Shown here piece by piece: positions 1 through 9,838 of a stretch of 64,000 nucleotides of DNA; position 1 is the first letter of the stretch, and each line of letters opens with the position of its first letter. The notes beneath the pieces are model-generated. The model saw nothing but the letters and a program-made list of their open reading frames with translations, ran no database searches and was not told the origin of the DNA. The DNA lies in assembly GCA_030374805.1 (NCBI GenBank), contig JARGSG010000202.1:248001-312000 (forward strand). The letters run 5' to 3'. The position numbers and the translations under genes were made by a program. The DNA is from Gracilaria gracilis. Its lineage: Eukaryota > Rhodophyta > Florideophyceae > Gracilariales > Gracilariaceae.

Positions 1-1
1 A

Positions 2-364
2 GAGCCAAAGCAGATAAAATGCAAGACGTTCTCAGAGAAAGATGAATGTCTTGTGTTGGTTTGCTCCAGGAGTCACTTGGACGAGCGCACGCAAAAGTAC
101 GTAAGCGGTTTCAAGAATTCTACCACAAAAAGCATGGGCAGCAGTCTCAAGTTCATGTTAATTGCAAGTGGCGAGGCCCATATCTATCCAAGAATGGCAC
201 CGACAATGGAATGGGACACTGCTGCCAGTCAAATTGTTGTGGAGGAAGCTGGCGGTGAAGTTCTTGACGCGGACACAAACAAGCCGTTGAGATACAACAA
301 GGAGGAACTCAGAAATCCCTACTTCTACGTTTTTGGATGTCGCACTGACCTATTAAAACAATAA
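2..364 (+). CDS. 3'(2'),5'-bisphosphate nucleotidase, C-terminal part (5' end outside window)
   Basis: The frame is open from the first bases of the window to a TAA at 362-364, so only the C-terminal 120 residues are seen. They carry family landmarks of the CysQ/HAL2/SAL1 group in the inositol monophosphatase superfamily: SRSH early, GSSLKFMLIASGEAHIYPR, then PTMEWDTAASQIVVEEAGG, and the terminal LRYNKEELRNPYF. The WD and the GSSLK stretch are part of the metal/substrate pocket of this superfamily. Members hydrolyse 3'-phosphoadenosine 5'-phosphate to AMP, clearing the by-product of sulfate assimilation and sulfation. The gene is convergent with PAN3, 167 bp between stops. Identification to family is firm; the compartment cannot be judged without the N-terminus. 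Confidence 0.9.
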   Translation, partial: EPKQIKCKTFSEKDECLVLVCSRSHLDERTQKYVSGFKNSTTKSMGSSLKFMLIASGEAHIYPRMAPTMEWDTAASQIVVEEAGGEVLDADTNKPLRYNKEELRNPYFYVFGCRTDLLKQ

Positions 365-531
365 GAGTCTGACAAGGGAGCGCTGGTTACCCTTGTGTAT
401 GGCAGGTTGGTACATCGGTGTTTAGCTCGTGATCGAGCTCTGCGTGAATCGCATCGCAAGAATCGCTGTTAGTGACGGATAAAGAAACCCGCAGTGATCG
501 TCGAGTGCGTTCAGCTTGGTTAAAGATATTT

Positions 532-2010
532 TTATCGATTAGGTAATCCTTGACGTGCACGACGGAGATCATCAACAGACTGGAGCAAACATCGCCGCAG
601 ATCCTCGTAAGTAGCTATCAAAAGGGATGCACCATCTCGAGAGCTCAGCAAAACTTGTTCTGGAGAACCAACGTCGAGTCTGGATAGACATTCAACGACA
701 TGTGCCATATCCAAAATTGGTTTTCCGTTGGCGTCGACTCTGTGGAACACGTAATCCCGAAACAGTTTAAGTAGGTAGCGATCTCCGGTTTCTGACCATT
801 GTGGCTCAACCCCCGCATCGCCTCTTTCATTCACGAATCCAAGAAGGCCAAGTAGCCTGAACATTCTGCTGGAATCAAACTCTACAAACAGCATGCTTTC
901 CAGTGCGTCGCAATGAGTCCAAACATTCCCAAGCTCAAGAGCAAGTCGCGGCCCAATCATGCCAAGGATCTGATTGGTCGTAACCTGCGAAGTGGGAACA
1001 GCAGCGCGTAGCAACGACATAACGAGCACTATGAAATCTTCGCTGTACGGTGTTAGACGTCGCATGGCTTCCACCGCAACGTCCTCTGGCACCAGTAGTG
1101 CTCCACCACGAACAATCTTGGGGTCTATTCGCAACGCAAGAACCGCGAGAATGTGTCCAACGCTTGAAAGATCACCTTTTTGCAGAGCTGAGACGCGGTC
1201 GTTGGTAGTAGTAGCCCTCGGCGACGTGGCTGGGAGATGATCCCCTCCACTCGGGTCGAACGCATCGCTGAGACCCACGCAGCTCACCCTCACGCGATTT
1301 CGTCCTGTAACCAGTACACGGCTGATCGTGAGCGCGTCGCGTAACGCAAGTCGATTAGAATGTACAATAGCAACCGCAGAAAGAAGTTGAGAAGCGATTG
1401 CCCAAAGTGTAGCTTCCGGTAATGGATGATAACGATGATCTGGTATTGGGGGATTCTTCAGAAAGACGTGAAACAGAGTTTCGGCTCTACTGGACAACTC
1501 ATATACAAATACAACTTCGTTCGTTGCTACCATATTAGCCGCGGTGCGCGCCGTAAATTGCCGTGTGGTGAACACCTCCTTTAAGCACAAAAGTGCCGGA
1601 TGTCGAACGCGTTTCCATGCTTCTCCCGCGCGCACAATTTGGGCACTTGGGGCCGGTGGGGCACCCACAATTCGCAGCAACGCAGCAATCGAGCCGCGGG
1701 AAGCAGAAACGCCTTTGTACAGAATTCCGTGCGGGCCAGCTCGACCAAACACTGGGGTAGGTCGCGCTTCAAGTGGAACAATTGCATAGTAAGTGCCAAC
1801 GTATTCTGGAACAGCATAAGTGGGATGGGCGCGACTTAGCAGGAGAGCAATCTCTGTTCGCGCCGATTCGCGAAGAGATGGATTCGCATACATATCGGCG
1901 CCCGGCTGAGCATTGTTCCATCTTCGGGTGGGGACAAATTCTGCTGCCAGTGGAGAAGGTCTGTCTTGCGCGAAGCTTGGGCCGACCCGGCGATCGGGAG
2001 GAGGGCTCAT
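532..2010 (-). CDS. PAN3: PAN2-PAN3 deadenylase complex regulatory subunit PAN3
   Basis: A 492-residue protein starting at an ATG (2008-2010). It shows the PAN3 pseudokinase followed by the C-terminal knob. The N-terminal PAM2-like/disordered part is short. Pseudokinase signs: WKRVRHPALLCLKEVFTT, FVYELSSRAETLFHVF, then LWAIASQLLSAVAIVHS and the degenerate catalytic loop LALRDALTISRVLVTGRNRVRV, where the usual kinase HRD and DFG are missing, as expected. The C-terminus has the most conserved stretch of the family, GDRYLLKLFRDYVFHRVD, then LDVGSPEQVLLSSRDG. PAN3 dimerises, binds poly(A)-binding protein and recruits the PAN2 nuclease for first-phase mRNA deadenylation in the cytoplasm. Single exon. 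The upstream region holds a TACC-N3-GGTA palindrome at 2402. Confidence 0.93.
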   Translation of the reverse strand: MSPPPDRRVGPSFAQDRPSPLAAEFVPTRRWNNAQPGADMYANPSLRESARTEIALLLSRAHPTYAVPEYVGTYYAIVPLEARPTPVFGRAGPHGILYKGVSASRGSIAALLRIVGAPPAPSAQIVRAGEAWKRVRHPALLCLKEVFTTRQFTARTAANMVATNEVVFVYELSSRAETLFHVFLKNPPIPDHRYHPLPEATLWAIASQLLSAVAIVHSNRLALRDALTISRVLVTGRNRVRVSCVGLSDAFDPSGGDHLPATSPRATTTNDRVSALQKGDLSSVGHILAVLALRIDPKIVRGGALLVPEDVAVEAMRRLTPYSEDFIVLVMSLLRAAVPTSQVTTNQILGMIGPRLALELGNVWTHCDALESMLFVEFDSSRMFRLLGLLGFVNERGDAGVEPQWSETGDRYLLKLFRDYVFHRVDANGKPILDMAHVVECLSRLDVGSPEQVLLSSRDGASLLIATYEDLRRCLLQSVDDLRRARQGLPNR

Positions 2011-3650
2011 TGTTCGGCAATGCGCATGGTGGAGGCCGCGAGGCTGTCAAGGCTTAGAGCTTCACTTCTACAGTGCTTTCACTGTAGCGCAGAAAAGTAG
2101 CGAAGAGGAAAAATTGTGGCACGAAGCGTGCACCACGGTAGCCGGCCAAAATGCCACCTTAATTTTTCGTTGTTCTCGTCGCTTCTCCGAATTCGCGCGG
2201 CTGCCGATCAGTTTGTAATCGCTCGTCATTCGCTACGCTGCGCACTCGTGTAGCGCAATCATTGCCTCGTGAGGGGAATGGACCAAGGTAATACTGGGTA
2301 TACTGGGTATAGTACTATAACCCTTTTCTCCGCATATTCTTTCCTTGCGAGTTTGGAACCCTTACTCCTCGATGACTACGAAGATATCTACTGTACAAAG
2401 GTACCGTTGGTAGATAACCGGGAACAACCGTGTTCAGCAGGTAGGCCGGTGGGCATCACAATACTGGGAAAGAAACGGAGAATGGATGGGTGTGGGAGCA
2501 TTTTCTTGGCCAATGACGGTAGATACACCTCCATACCGATAATTGTAAGGTCCTCGATAATCTACAAAAGTGCTAGCTTTTTGAGTCCTGCTTAGCAAGT
2601 ACCGAAAGTACGTAGCAAGACAGCTTACCGACAGCTTTCTTTGTCACGATGACCATCGCCGTCACGCAGTCTCGATCCCCAAGGGATGGCAGAAGCCCGC
2701 GACCATTCACTTGAGTCATGACAGCAGGGTTTCCTTGCGAAGACAGACACAACGCATTGTGAAAGTGAAAGCCTTATGCACTATTCCAGCCACAGTTGTT
2801 CCGCAGAAGGCACAACGTGAGGAGCTTGAAACCACTTGTCCATTGCTTTGCAAAACAGTTGCTTTCTGATCCCATAATTGCGGTCGCAGACATCAAGGTA
2901 AGAAGTTTCTCTCTATTTCGTACATGGTCTTCCTTCGATGAGTTCTGAGCAAGGCATGGTACACTGCATTCCCTGCCCAAGTTCCTGCTAGTTCAACAAT
3001 GTTTGCCGCAAGAAACCAGTTTATAGCTCATTACCAATAGGTTTTGCAGTCTGTTGATCAACTCCACTGAGTTATTCGGGCCTACAAGGTTCAGGACTGG
3101 GGAATTTCTGGCCATAATCACAATTGAGAACAGAAGACATTGCGTGCTGCCTGTGAACGAAAAGCTTACCGACTGGGGGGTGCGTTGTTTCAAGTTTCTA
3201 ACCTCACGCAAGCCAAGGGCCCAGACGCGTTTAACAACATTTGCTTCAAACAGTAGAATTGGACCAACAATCTTCAGGCCTTGGCGTGCTGCCTGCAGTC
3301 ATTTGCGACAAGCTTGCGTTCCCCTGGTCTGCAAGCATATTCTCACACGTAACGCGAATGTGTTCAGAGTGACTGTCGAATCCACAAGCTCTTCACGAGT
3401 AGGGCCCGTTGGTGTGTTAGAAACGGACAAGCTTTTCAGTTGCACTACAGTTTTTCTTGGCCGCGTCCTTTCCCTGAGTAGCCGAACTCACGCGACCTAT
3501 CGGCGTGATCACATCTCTCGCACCCTCACCAAAAGGATTTTGTTCTCTCACTGTTCTTACCTCCTAGACATACTCACTGGTCTCCCAAATGGACGATAAA
3601 GTCGGAAGGTGAACAAGTTTCTTTGACGTCATATACTCTCACTGGAGGGA
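2011..3650. other. Intergenic region between PAN3 and the BTB gene
   Basis: Divergent promoter region of PAN3 (minus) and the BTB gene (plus). It contains an 8-bp-stem hairpin (CTACAGTG/CACTGTAG, 2068-2087), short tandem TACTGGGTA units at 2291-2309, and the TACC-N3-GGTA element at 2402-2412. A plus-strand frame from 3042 to 3599 is open for about 180 codons, but it has no ATG and I recognise no family in it; it follows a possible splice acceptor (TTTTGCAG at 3042-3049). It could be an unrecognised terminal exon or chance. Confidence 0.4.
2402..2412. promoter_or_regulatory. TACC-N3-GGTA interrupted palindrome, PAN3 upstream region
   Basis: Exact TACCGTTGGTA, about 390 bp upstream of the PAN3 start codon. 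It is one of seven exact copies of this palindrome in the window (see findings). Binding by a dimeric factor is inferred, not shown. Confidence 0.45.
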
Positions 3651-5726
3651 ATGATGAATATCGTGCTGCATGCTCACGTTCCAATACCAAATCCAGCTCC
3701 TTCGCCCTGGAAAACTGGACCAGGTTGCTCTTGGCGGTTGTGCGCGCACCGAAATCGCCCAAATGTTGTTTCACTTTCTCTTAACCTTATTCGACATCAA
3801 ACGGATTCATCAGGATACATTGTCGTGAATGTTGAATACCCTGAAATTGCTTCGCAGCCGGTGCAGAACTTAAATGCTACAAGACAGTTGCCGAAGCATC
3901 CTCGGGATCTTCGGCTTCATCTACCAAGGGGAGAACCATCAACGGTAATACAACTGCCATTGACTTATGCGCCTTCCGGGAAGAAGGAGATTACATTGAA
4001 GATAGACATTTTGATGGAGGAACAGCCCATGTCCCCAACTGCAGTTCGAGACATTTCCTTTCGAACTCCAATAACTGCCGCCCTTCAACGCCCACCCACG
4101 TCTCCGTCTACATCTCATCAAGCGCTTTCACAAGCACGTCCCCCGTCGAGCGAAAGTCAAATTCATTCTCCATCACCAAGAGCTGCATCTATATCATGGA
4201 TTGATGAAAGAAGCTACTCTTCTTCGGGCATAAGGCCATCGAAAGATCTGCTCTGCTTTGGGATTGATGATATGCCCAAATGCGCCAAAGGGCAAACATT
4301 CAATACCCGGAAGATTGGCACGAAGGAAGTACAAATACAGCCGAAGTACGAACTGAAATCTCTTCTTTGCGGAAGCGGGTTGCAGGCCACGGCAAACCAT
4401 GGCCAAGAAATGAACAATTTCTCGGATGTCACTCTGATCGTCGAAAGAGAGGGAGGAGATGATGCAGAATTCTACTTGCATCGTAGTGTGCTTGCTATGG
4501 CATCTCCTGTGTTTCGGGCAATGTTCTCATGTGGTATGCGTGAAGACAAAACTGGGCGAGTTGTACTATCATACTTCGATGTTGCCACGGTTGGTCTCGC
4601 AGTTCGTCACATGTACGGGGAGAATGTGGCGGATTCTGTCGAACAGAACGCGTTTGGTGCGTATAGATTTGGCCATCAGTTTGACGTGTCGAGCCTTTTT
4701 GAAGTTACACAGAGAGTGATACTGAGCAAGATGTGTACCTCAACTTGTATCGACGTCCTAAATCTCAGTGTTTTCTTCGACGATACTAAGCTTGAGAAAC
4801 ATGCTTCAACCTTTATCTTGGAACACTTTTCAGAACTTGCATCAATGAAGGAAACTCGCCAACAGCTCTGTTCGCTTCCACCGGCATGTTTCCTTCCTAT
4901 TCTGGAATCCGACATGTTGGTCGCGACTGAGCTAGAAATTTTCCTGGTCAGTATGGAGTGGCTTTCTATTCATGAGGGAAGTGTCCCAGTGAAGGATATT
5001 CTCCGGAGAATACGATGGTCGTCGATGACTCAGCACATGTTCCGGATGGCAATGAAATCCCCATTGATCACCCGCTTTCCAGTGCTACGAAATTTCCTTA
5101 AATCGTCCAGGACAACGATATCTCAGCATTTGAATGGGTCTAAACCAAGAAGAAGACACATATTTGATCAACCGATGGTCGCAGTCCCAGTACCCGCTAT
5201 TCGTCAACCACCAGCTGCGGTTCTTTACGTTCCTGAAGTACGTTCTTCGGATAAGCCGTGGTCAGGGTCGGAGTTTAAACGACGCAACACTCAACAGTTG
5301 ATATTTTCCTCCAGAAATGAGAAGGTTTTTGAATACCAAGATTTGGCTTGGGTGTTTCGAGCAAAACTCAGCAAATGCAAAGCCCTTGGCTGCTCTCACC
5401 AAAGATTGTCTGCCAGCCTCTGGCTTGAACAAAACGACGAGGGGTTAGTCTCCGCAACTTCGCGACAAGACTCGGTTGGGTCACACTCTTTCCCAATGAA
5501 GGTTCAAGCGAGATGTATGGTGTGGAACAACATGGGAGGGCAATTCCATCATAGAGTCATAGATTTCACTTTTCAATCGCCGGGGTGGGCCGGTGGGTGG
5601 TGCGTAGAAGATTTGCTTGGGGATCATAACCAGACGAAGGTTTTTCTCGATAGGCTTTCATCGCTTCAAGAGGCAGGGCCTGTGATAGAGGTAGCTCTCG
5701 AGATCTTGAAATGTGAAAAGGGATGA
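3651..5726 (+). CDS. BTB/POZ-BACK domain protein
   Basis: A 691-residue single-exon protein. Residues 1-130 are beta-rich and unassigned; 130-230 are Ser/Pro-rich and probably disordered. From about 255 a BTB/POZ domain begins (FSDVTLIVE, then EFYLHRSVLAMASPVFRAMF, the core BTB signature) and runs to about 350. A BACK domain follows to about 490. The last 150 residues resemble a second beta domain; a MATH/TRAF-like or kelch-substitute role is possible but unproven. BTB-BACK proteins usually act as substrate adaptors for cullin-3 ubiquitin ligases. The start is an ATG-ATG pair with purine at -3. The substrate is unknown; I see no kelch repeats. Confidence 0.8.
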   Translation: MMNIVLHAHVPIPNPAPSPWKTGPGCSWRLCAHRNRPNVVSLSLNLIRHQTDSSGYIVVNVEYPEIASQPVQNLNATRQLPKHPRDLRLHLPRGEPSTVIQLPLTYAPSGKKEITLKIDILMEEQPMSPTAVRDISFRTPITAALQRPPTSPSTSHQALSQARPPSSESQIHSPSPRAASISWIDERSYSSSGIRPSKDLLCFGIDDMPKCAKGQTFNTRKIGTKEVQIQPKYELKSLLCGSGLQATANHGQEMNNFSDVTLIVEREGGDDAEFYLHRSVLAMASPVFRAMFSCGMREDKTGRVVLSYFDVATVGLAVRHMYGENVADSVEQNAFGAYRFGHQFDVSSLFEVTQRVILSKMCTSTCIDVLNLSVFFDDTKLEKHASTFILEHFSELASMKETRQQLCSLPPACFLPILESDMLVATELEIFLVSMEWLSIHEGSVPVKDILRRIRWSSMTQHMFRMAMKSPLITRFPVLRNFLKSSRTTISQHLNGSKPRRRHIFDQPMVAVPVPAIRQPPAAVLYVPEVRSSDKPWSGSEFKRRNTQQLIFSSRNEKVFEYQDLAWVFRAKLSKCKALGCSHQRLSASLWLEQNDEGLVSATSRQDSVGSHSFPMKVQARCMVWNNMGGQFHHRVIDFTFQSPGWAGGWCVEDLLGDHNQTKVFLDRLSSLQEAGPVIEVALEILKCEKG

Positions 5727-6181
5727 GCCTTGGGCATCAAAGGGAAGAGTTTCTTCTTATCCGTTCCTGTTGTCGTTCCCAGTACTTGGTATTAGTGGAA
5801 AGCGCGCGGTGGGGACAAATGGTTTTGCATATGCGAAATGTCCAAGAAGTTGTGGATTTTGGTAACATCAAGGCCGTTGGAGATCGACTTGCCGTCCATG
5901 TTAATGCGTGCGGCTCCCCAGTTCTGTGGTGATGGTAACCAAAGCGATGGTTCGGGCCCCAAGAGAACGATGTAAAGGTTCGGTTGACGCCAACACGCTG
6001 GAACACGAATAGCATGCTGCTGGACATGGAGCATAGGAATGGTTCTATCGTGGCATCAATGTAAGTGCGTCTCTAAATATCTGGTGCGAAGGTCTTTTTG
6101 CAAGACGATGATTTGAGTCAATTCCCGTGGGTGAGAGGAAGGAAGTGGGGCTTGGGAGTCGCGAAGTAAGGGGTAACATAT

Positions 6182-6487
6182 ATGATCTCAGAAGAAGCTG
6201 CGATGAAGAGATGTATGCCATCAGATTTTGAGAGAAGCTTGTTGGAAAGTCTTCCGATGAAGCGTAAAGGTTTGGACTACACTTTCGTTGAGCGCCTTTG
6301 GCGTTATCTGCATCCGCTTGGGTGTTGTCTTTCGGAAAGAAGAATGATATGCGAATGTAGACCGGATGTTTTGAACGACTGGGACTATTACGTCTTAAGA
6401 TGTCCCAAAAAGCTTTGTCATCGAAACGATTATGCATTCTTCCGCTTCGAGAACGTCAAGGACATCGTGTGGCAGAGATTATTGTAA
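6182..6487 (+). CDS. Orphan ORF, related to the one at 21683-22018
   Basis: An ATG-initiated 101-residue frame; an in-frame stop lies 15 bp upstream, so it does not extend further 5'. I recognise no domain. Its second half (SERRMICECRPDVLN, YVLRCPKK) is clearly similar to the minus-strand ORF at 21683-22018 (AERLVCNCRPRVLH, YVLRLPKR), at both protein and DNA level. It may be a small gene, an exon, or a decaying dispersed repeat; the second copy appears to shift frame near its end, which favours decay in at least one copy. Confidence 0.35.
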   Translation: MISEEAAMKRCMPSDFERSLLESLPMKRKGLDYTFVERLWRYLHPLGCCLSERRMICECRPDVLNDWDYYVLRCPKKLCHRNDYAFFRFENVKDIVWQRLL

Positions 6488-6584
6488 AGTGGCCGGAAAG
6501 AGTGTTTGCTTTCCTAATGAGAGAACATTTCGTTGAACAGAATCGCTCTGCGCTGCGTTGTGCTTGGGCTAGCGCACTCATAAA

Positions 6585-6588
<4 letters not shown>

Positions 6589-6621
<33 letters not shown>
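6589..6621. repeat. (GA)n microsatellite
   Basis: About 16 uninterrupted GA units in non-coding DNA. Confidence 0.95.
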
Positions 6622-6622
<1 letters not shown>

Positions 6623-6962
6623 ATGATTGAACCTACAGAACAGTTTTGATGAGTACATACATGAGTTCATTGAGCGGCGGTTAGAAGGTTTGCCTTGATG
6701 TGCGTACCGGTGTCTCTGTACCAGCTTTGTCCAAAACAATAAATGGAGGGCAACGCAGCACTCTTGTGGACACACTCCAGCAAAAGTTTATGTTTCTCAA
6801 CACGAGAGCCTCACGTCGCAGGGAGCACAAATACAGCCGCGAACTCATGAGAGGGGCAGACGGTGAACATGATGATCATCATGAACTAGCCTCCACCTCA
6901 TGCGATCGATATGCGATGGGAAAGATAGATCACCGTTTTTATCACAGGTAAAAATTTTGATC

Positions 6963-6974
6963 TACCCAAGGGTA
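6963..6974. promoter_or_regulatory. TACC-N4-GGTA variant palindrome
   Basis: TACCCAAGGGTA, a 4-nt-spacer variant of the window's recurrent palindrome. No start codon of a recognised gene lies nearby, so it may mark an unseen transcript or be chance. Confidence 0.25.
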
Positions 6975-7411
6975 ACGTTCCTAGCCCTCTGTAGTGAAGG
7001 TGAGTTTCGCTTGGGAGAAAGTCGACAGCCTGCTGCTGCAGATCACGAGTCCTTTCTACTCGGGAGTCCCGATGCCCAACGGAAATTGTTCTGCATCGGG
7101 TGTTTCTTAAATGCTCTGCCAGGCATGCCGAGAACATGGAGAAAAATAGTATCTGATGCAACACGACCACAAAACACAGCTACAAGAGTACATTTACGCA
7201 AGGCAGACTACAACAAAACTGTTATCGTACAAGGCCAAGAGCGAAAGAATAAGAAAATACAGATTTATTTCCACGTCGCTAGCTTCAAAAAGAAGTAAGA
7301 AACAAAGCACATACATCTCGTGTGAACAGGAGAAAGAACGTTAAACAACGAACTGATTAATGGTACATGTGAACTTGATAAGTACAAAAACAAGAACAAA
7401 GACCGATACAA

Positions 7412-8467
7412 TTACTCGTCAAGACAGCAAGTCTCAACGAGCATCTTGGTAACCACGTAGGGATCACAGTTACCGGCCGGGCGACGATCCTCAAAGTATC
7501 CCTTTCCATTATGTTCAGTGTCCCTTCCCACACGAATGGAGGCTCCACGGTTAGCAACGCCCCATTTAAAGGTGTCAATGGAGGCAGTTTCATGCTTTCC
7601 AGTGAGTCGTTGCTCATTACCGTCACCATAAGCAGCAATATGTTGTTTATGCTTGGCGGCCAACTTGTCCATAGCCGGCTTGATATACTTCTCAAAGCCG
7701 CCCTCTTCCCTCATAGGTTTTGTTGAAAAATTGGCGTGACAGCCAGAGCCATTCCAATCGCCTTTGACAGGCTTGGGTTCATAATTGACATCAAGCCCTT
7801 TCAATTCGGCAATACGTTGCAGGATATATCGAGCCATCCAAAGGTGATCTCCTTCCTCAATACCGATAGCCGGTCCGATTTGAAACTCCCACTGGCCCGG
7901 CGCAACCTCCGCGTTGGTACCAGAAATCTTAATTGCAGCGTACACGCACGCCTTGAAGTGGGCGTCTGAAACATCTCTTCCATGCATCTTGGAGCCGGAA
8001 ACGCCGCAATAATACGGTCCCTGTGGTTGTGGATCGCCGTGCGACGGGAAGCCAAGCGGGCGTCCCGTGTTAGGGTCCTCCAAGAAATACTCCTGTTCCA
8101 ATCCGAACCAGGGTTCCAAGTTGGCGGCCTTTTTCATGGTTCGTTCACACTCAAAGCGTTTGTTGGTTTGAAGCGGCTCGCCTTGCGGGGTGTACGTGTC
8201 ACACATGACGAGAATGTTTGGTTTCTTGCGGAACGGATCCGGGAAAATGGCCTTGGGCTCCAGAATGACCTCAGAATTGTCGCCGGTGGCTTGATCGGTG
8301 CTGCTGCCATCGTAGTTCCACTTGGGAAGTTGAGACGGGGTTTCGGGAATGGTGTGCAGTTTCCTGGCCTTTCCGCGCAGCTTGTTGTGACCGTCGATCC
8401 ACACGTACTCGGCAATGCAGCCGGTGTCGGTCTCCAGGTCAAGCAGCGATCGCAGCATGTCCGCCAT
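7412..8467 (-). CDS. Glutamine synthetase (GSII), copy 1
   Basis: A 351-residue eukaryotic type II glutamine synthetase, ATP-dependent amidation of glutamate with ammonium. Beta-grasp N-terminal domain ([11 protein letters not shown]), then the catalytic domain with the glutamate/metal motif [11 protein letters not shown], the ATP-binding [14 protein letters not shown] and the final [10 protein letters not shown] and [14 protein letters not shown]. All catalytic regions look intact and the length is normal. The reading frame stays open 222 bp further upstream, without acidic residues, but contains no ATG (only GTG); the upstream ATG at 8708-8710 is followed after one codon by a stop, a possible minimal uORF. 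The ATG at 8465-8467 has an ideal context (AACAAATGG) and aligns with the start of copy 2, so I take it as the start and call the enzyme cytosolic. Head-to-head with copy 2. Confidence 0.96.
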   Translation of the reverse strand: MADMLRSLLDLETDTGCIAEYVWIDGHNKLRGKARKLHTIPETPSQLPKWNYDGSSTDQATGDNSEVILEPKAIFPDPFRKKPNILVMCDTYTPQGEPLQTNKRFECERTMKKAANLEPWFGLEQEYFLEDPNTGRPLGFPSHGDPQPQGPYYCGVSGSKMHGRDVSDAHFKACVYAAIKISGTNAEVAPGQWEFQIGPAIGIEEGDHLWMARYILQRIAELKGLDVNYEPKPVKGDWNGSGCHANFSTKPMREEGGFEKYIKPAMDKLAAKHKQHIAAYGDGNEQRLTGKHETASIDTFKWGVANRGASIRVGRDTEHNGKGYFEDRRPAGNCDPYVVTKMLVETCCLDE

Positions 8468-8655
8468 TTGTTGCAGCTGAGGCGAGGTTACGGGCGTTGG
8501 CCAACGCAAAGGTGTGGAGGCGGTGGCACGACAGGCTGGAGGAAGGGTGCGAAAGATGTGAAGAAAAAAAGGCAGCAGATTGATCTGATTGCGCAACGGC
8601 GGTGCAAGGTGGCGACGCGTGAGCAGCGTACTGGCGCAAGCGGCGCGTGGCCCCA

Positions 8656-8690
8656 CGCCACGCGCCACGCGCCACGCGCCACCCGCCACG
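8656..8690. repeat. 7-bp tandem repeat (CGCCACG)5
   Basis: Five head-to-tail copies, the fourth with one change, in the 5' leader or promoter of GS1. Confidence 0.85.
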
Positions 8691-8786
8691 CGCCCTCTTC
8701 TCTACGCCATGAAAGTGGTCCCCGCCTCTCACCGTGGAGGTCTCACTCCGGGAACGTACTGTATAGTTACGTGAAATTTACGGATC

Positions 8787-8797
8787 TACCAAGGGTA
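8787..8797. promoter_or_regulatory. TACC-N3-GGTA palindrome, GS1 upstream
   Basis: Exact TACCAAGGGTA, 320 bp upstream of the GS1 start codon and 1.04 kb from that of GS2. Confidence 0.45.
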
Positions 8798-9725
8798 CTG
8801 TCCGTTGCGACGGGGTGTCAGCACGACGTGTCGACGCCTTGTTGCCGCGCGCCACAGCGGTTGGACGCGCAGTCAGACCAGTCAGAGCGGACATGTCGTC
8901 AGAGCGACGAGATGTTGATCAGCGCCAGCTGCACAGCGCGCAACGCTGGCCACGTGCGCCAGCGAGCCTCACCTCAGCGCCGCTGTGGCGCAGCGGCGCA
9001 CTGTGCGTCACTGCGCTTCGATGAATGATGAAAGAGCAGGAAAAAGTTTGTGGCGCGCGCGCGCGCACTCGCACGTGCTGCGAATGGCAACGGCGTGCGC
9101 AACGCGCCAATGGCGGCGCGCGCGCGTGCGCGCCGCGTGCGCGAGCGGCCTCATTCTGCGCGCCGTGCGCCGCCCGCCGCACAGCGCGCCGCGCGAGAGC
9201 GGCGCCTTCTCCACGTCCTCGAGAGCGGCGGGCGACCACCACCAAACAGTCAACGAGAAGGTACTGTCGCATTTGTCGCCACGCCAGCCCGCATTCGGCG
9301 TGGCTGCCGCGACCGCTGCTCGCCGTCCATTTTCAGTCCGAATCGCCCATGGCGACTCACCGCGACGTTGTGCCTTATCTCGCAGAGGAGTCGCTGCCGT
9401 ACAGAAGGTGACCCCCCCCACCCCACCCCCACTCTAGGCCTACACCCCCCCCACACACACTGACACAGCGCCGCGAAACAATGACAAGTGCGGGCGAGCT
9501 GAAAAAAAGTTAAACCGCGTCTGCGTCCGAGTGCGCGTGTGTGCCGTCGACGGCTGCGGAGCGCCCATTCAGTGGTCGAGCTCACGCGCATCATTGGTGC
9601 ACGTGCGCACGACGCATGCTCTAAATCAGCGGCAGTGCCAATCACACACGTGCCTCAAACGCGCTCGCTTTGCGCCGCCTCGCGTCCATCATGCCGCGCT
9701 CGCAACTTGCAACTTCCGAGCTATC

Positions 9726-9733
9726 TATAAAAG
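9726..9733 (+). promoter_or_regulatory. TATA box of GS2
   Basis: TATAAAAG about 106 bp upstream of the GS2 ATG, followed by a pyrimidine-rich leader rich in CACC and CTC, typical of a strong core promoter. Confidence 0.65.
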
Positions 9734-9838
9734 AGCCTCCATCTTCGTCGTGCCCTCCACCACAATTGCGCCCCTCACCACCACCTCCACCTCTCGCGCC
9801 TCTTCCCACACTTTCTTGTCTCACCCCGTGCACCCACC

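Larger units (their letters stand above)
5727..7411. other. Gene-poor region between the BTB gene and GS1
   Basis: Between two 3' ends. It holds an orphan ORF (6182-6487), a GA microsatellite (6589-6621) and one N4 variant of the TACC palindrome (TACCCAAGGGTA, 6963-6974). No other gene is supported. Confidence 0.4.
8468..9838. promoter_or_regulatory. Divergent promoter region of the two glutamine synthetases
   Basis: A 1.37-kb region, mostly very GC- and CpG-rich. It contains a 7-bp tandem array near GS1 (8656-8690), one TACC-N3-GGTA palindrome (8787-8797), several CACGTG cores (for example near 8952, 9070 and 9597) and a TATA box for GS2 (9726). Several long frames exist here on both strands, but they are alanine/arginine products of GC bias and I do not accept them as genes. 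Confidence 0.6.

Noticed and set aside
3042-3599. 180-codon plus-strand frame as a gene
   Set aside because: No ATG, no recognised family; kept only as a note in the intergenic entry.
8468-8689. N-terminal extension of GS1 that could be a transit peptide
   Set aside because: The frame is open and lacks acidic residues, but there is no ATG in it; the apparent start is GTG inside a 7-bp repeat, and the ATG at 8467 has an ideal context.
8919-9645. Several long GC-rich frames on both strands between the GS genes
   Set aside because: Ala/Arg-rich products of base bias in a promoter region, mutually overlapping, no domain.
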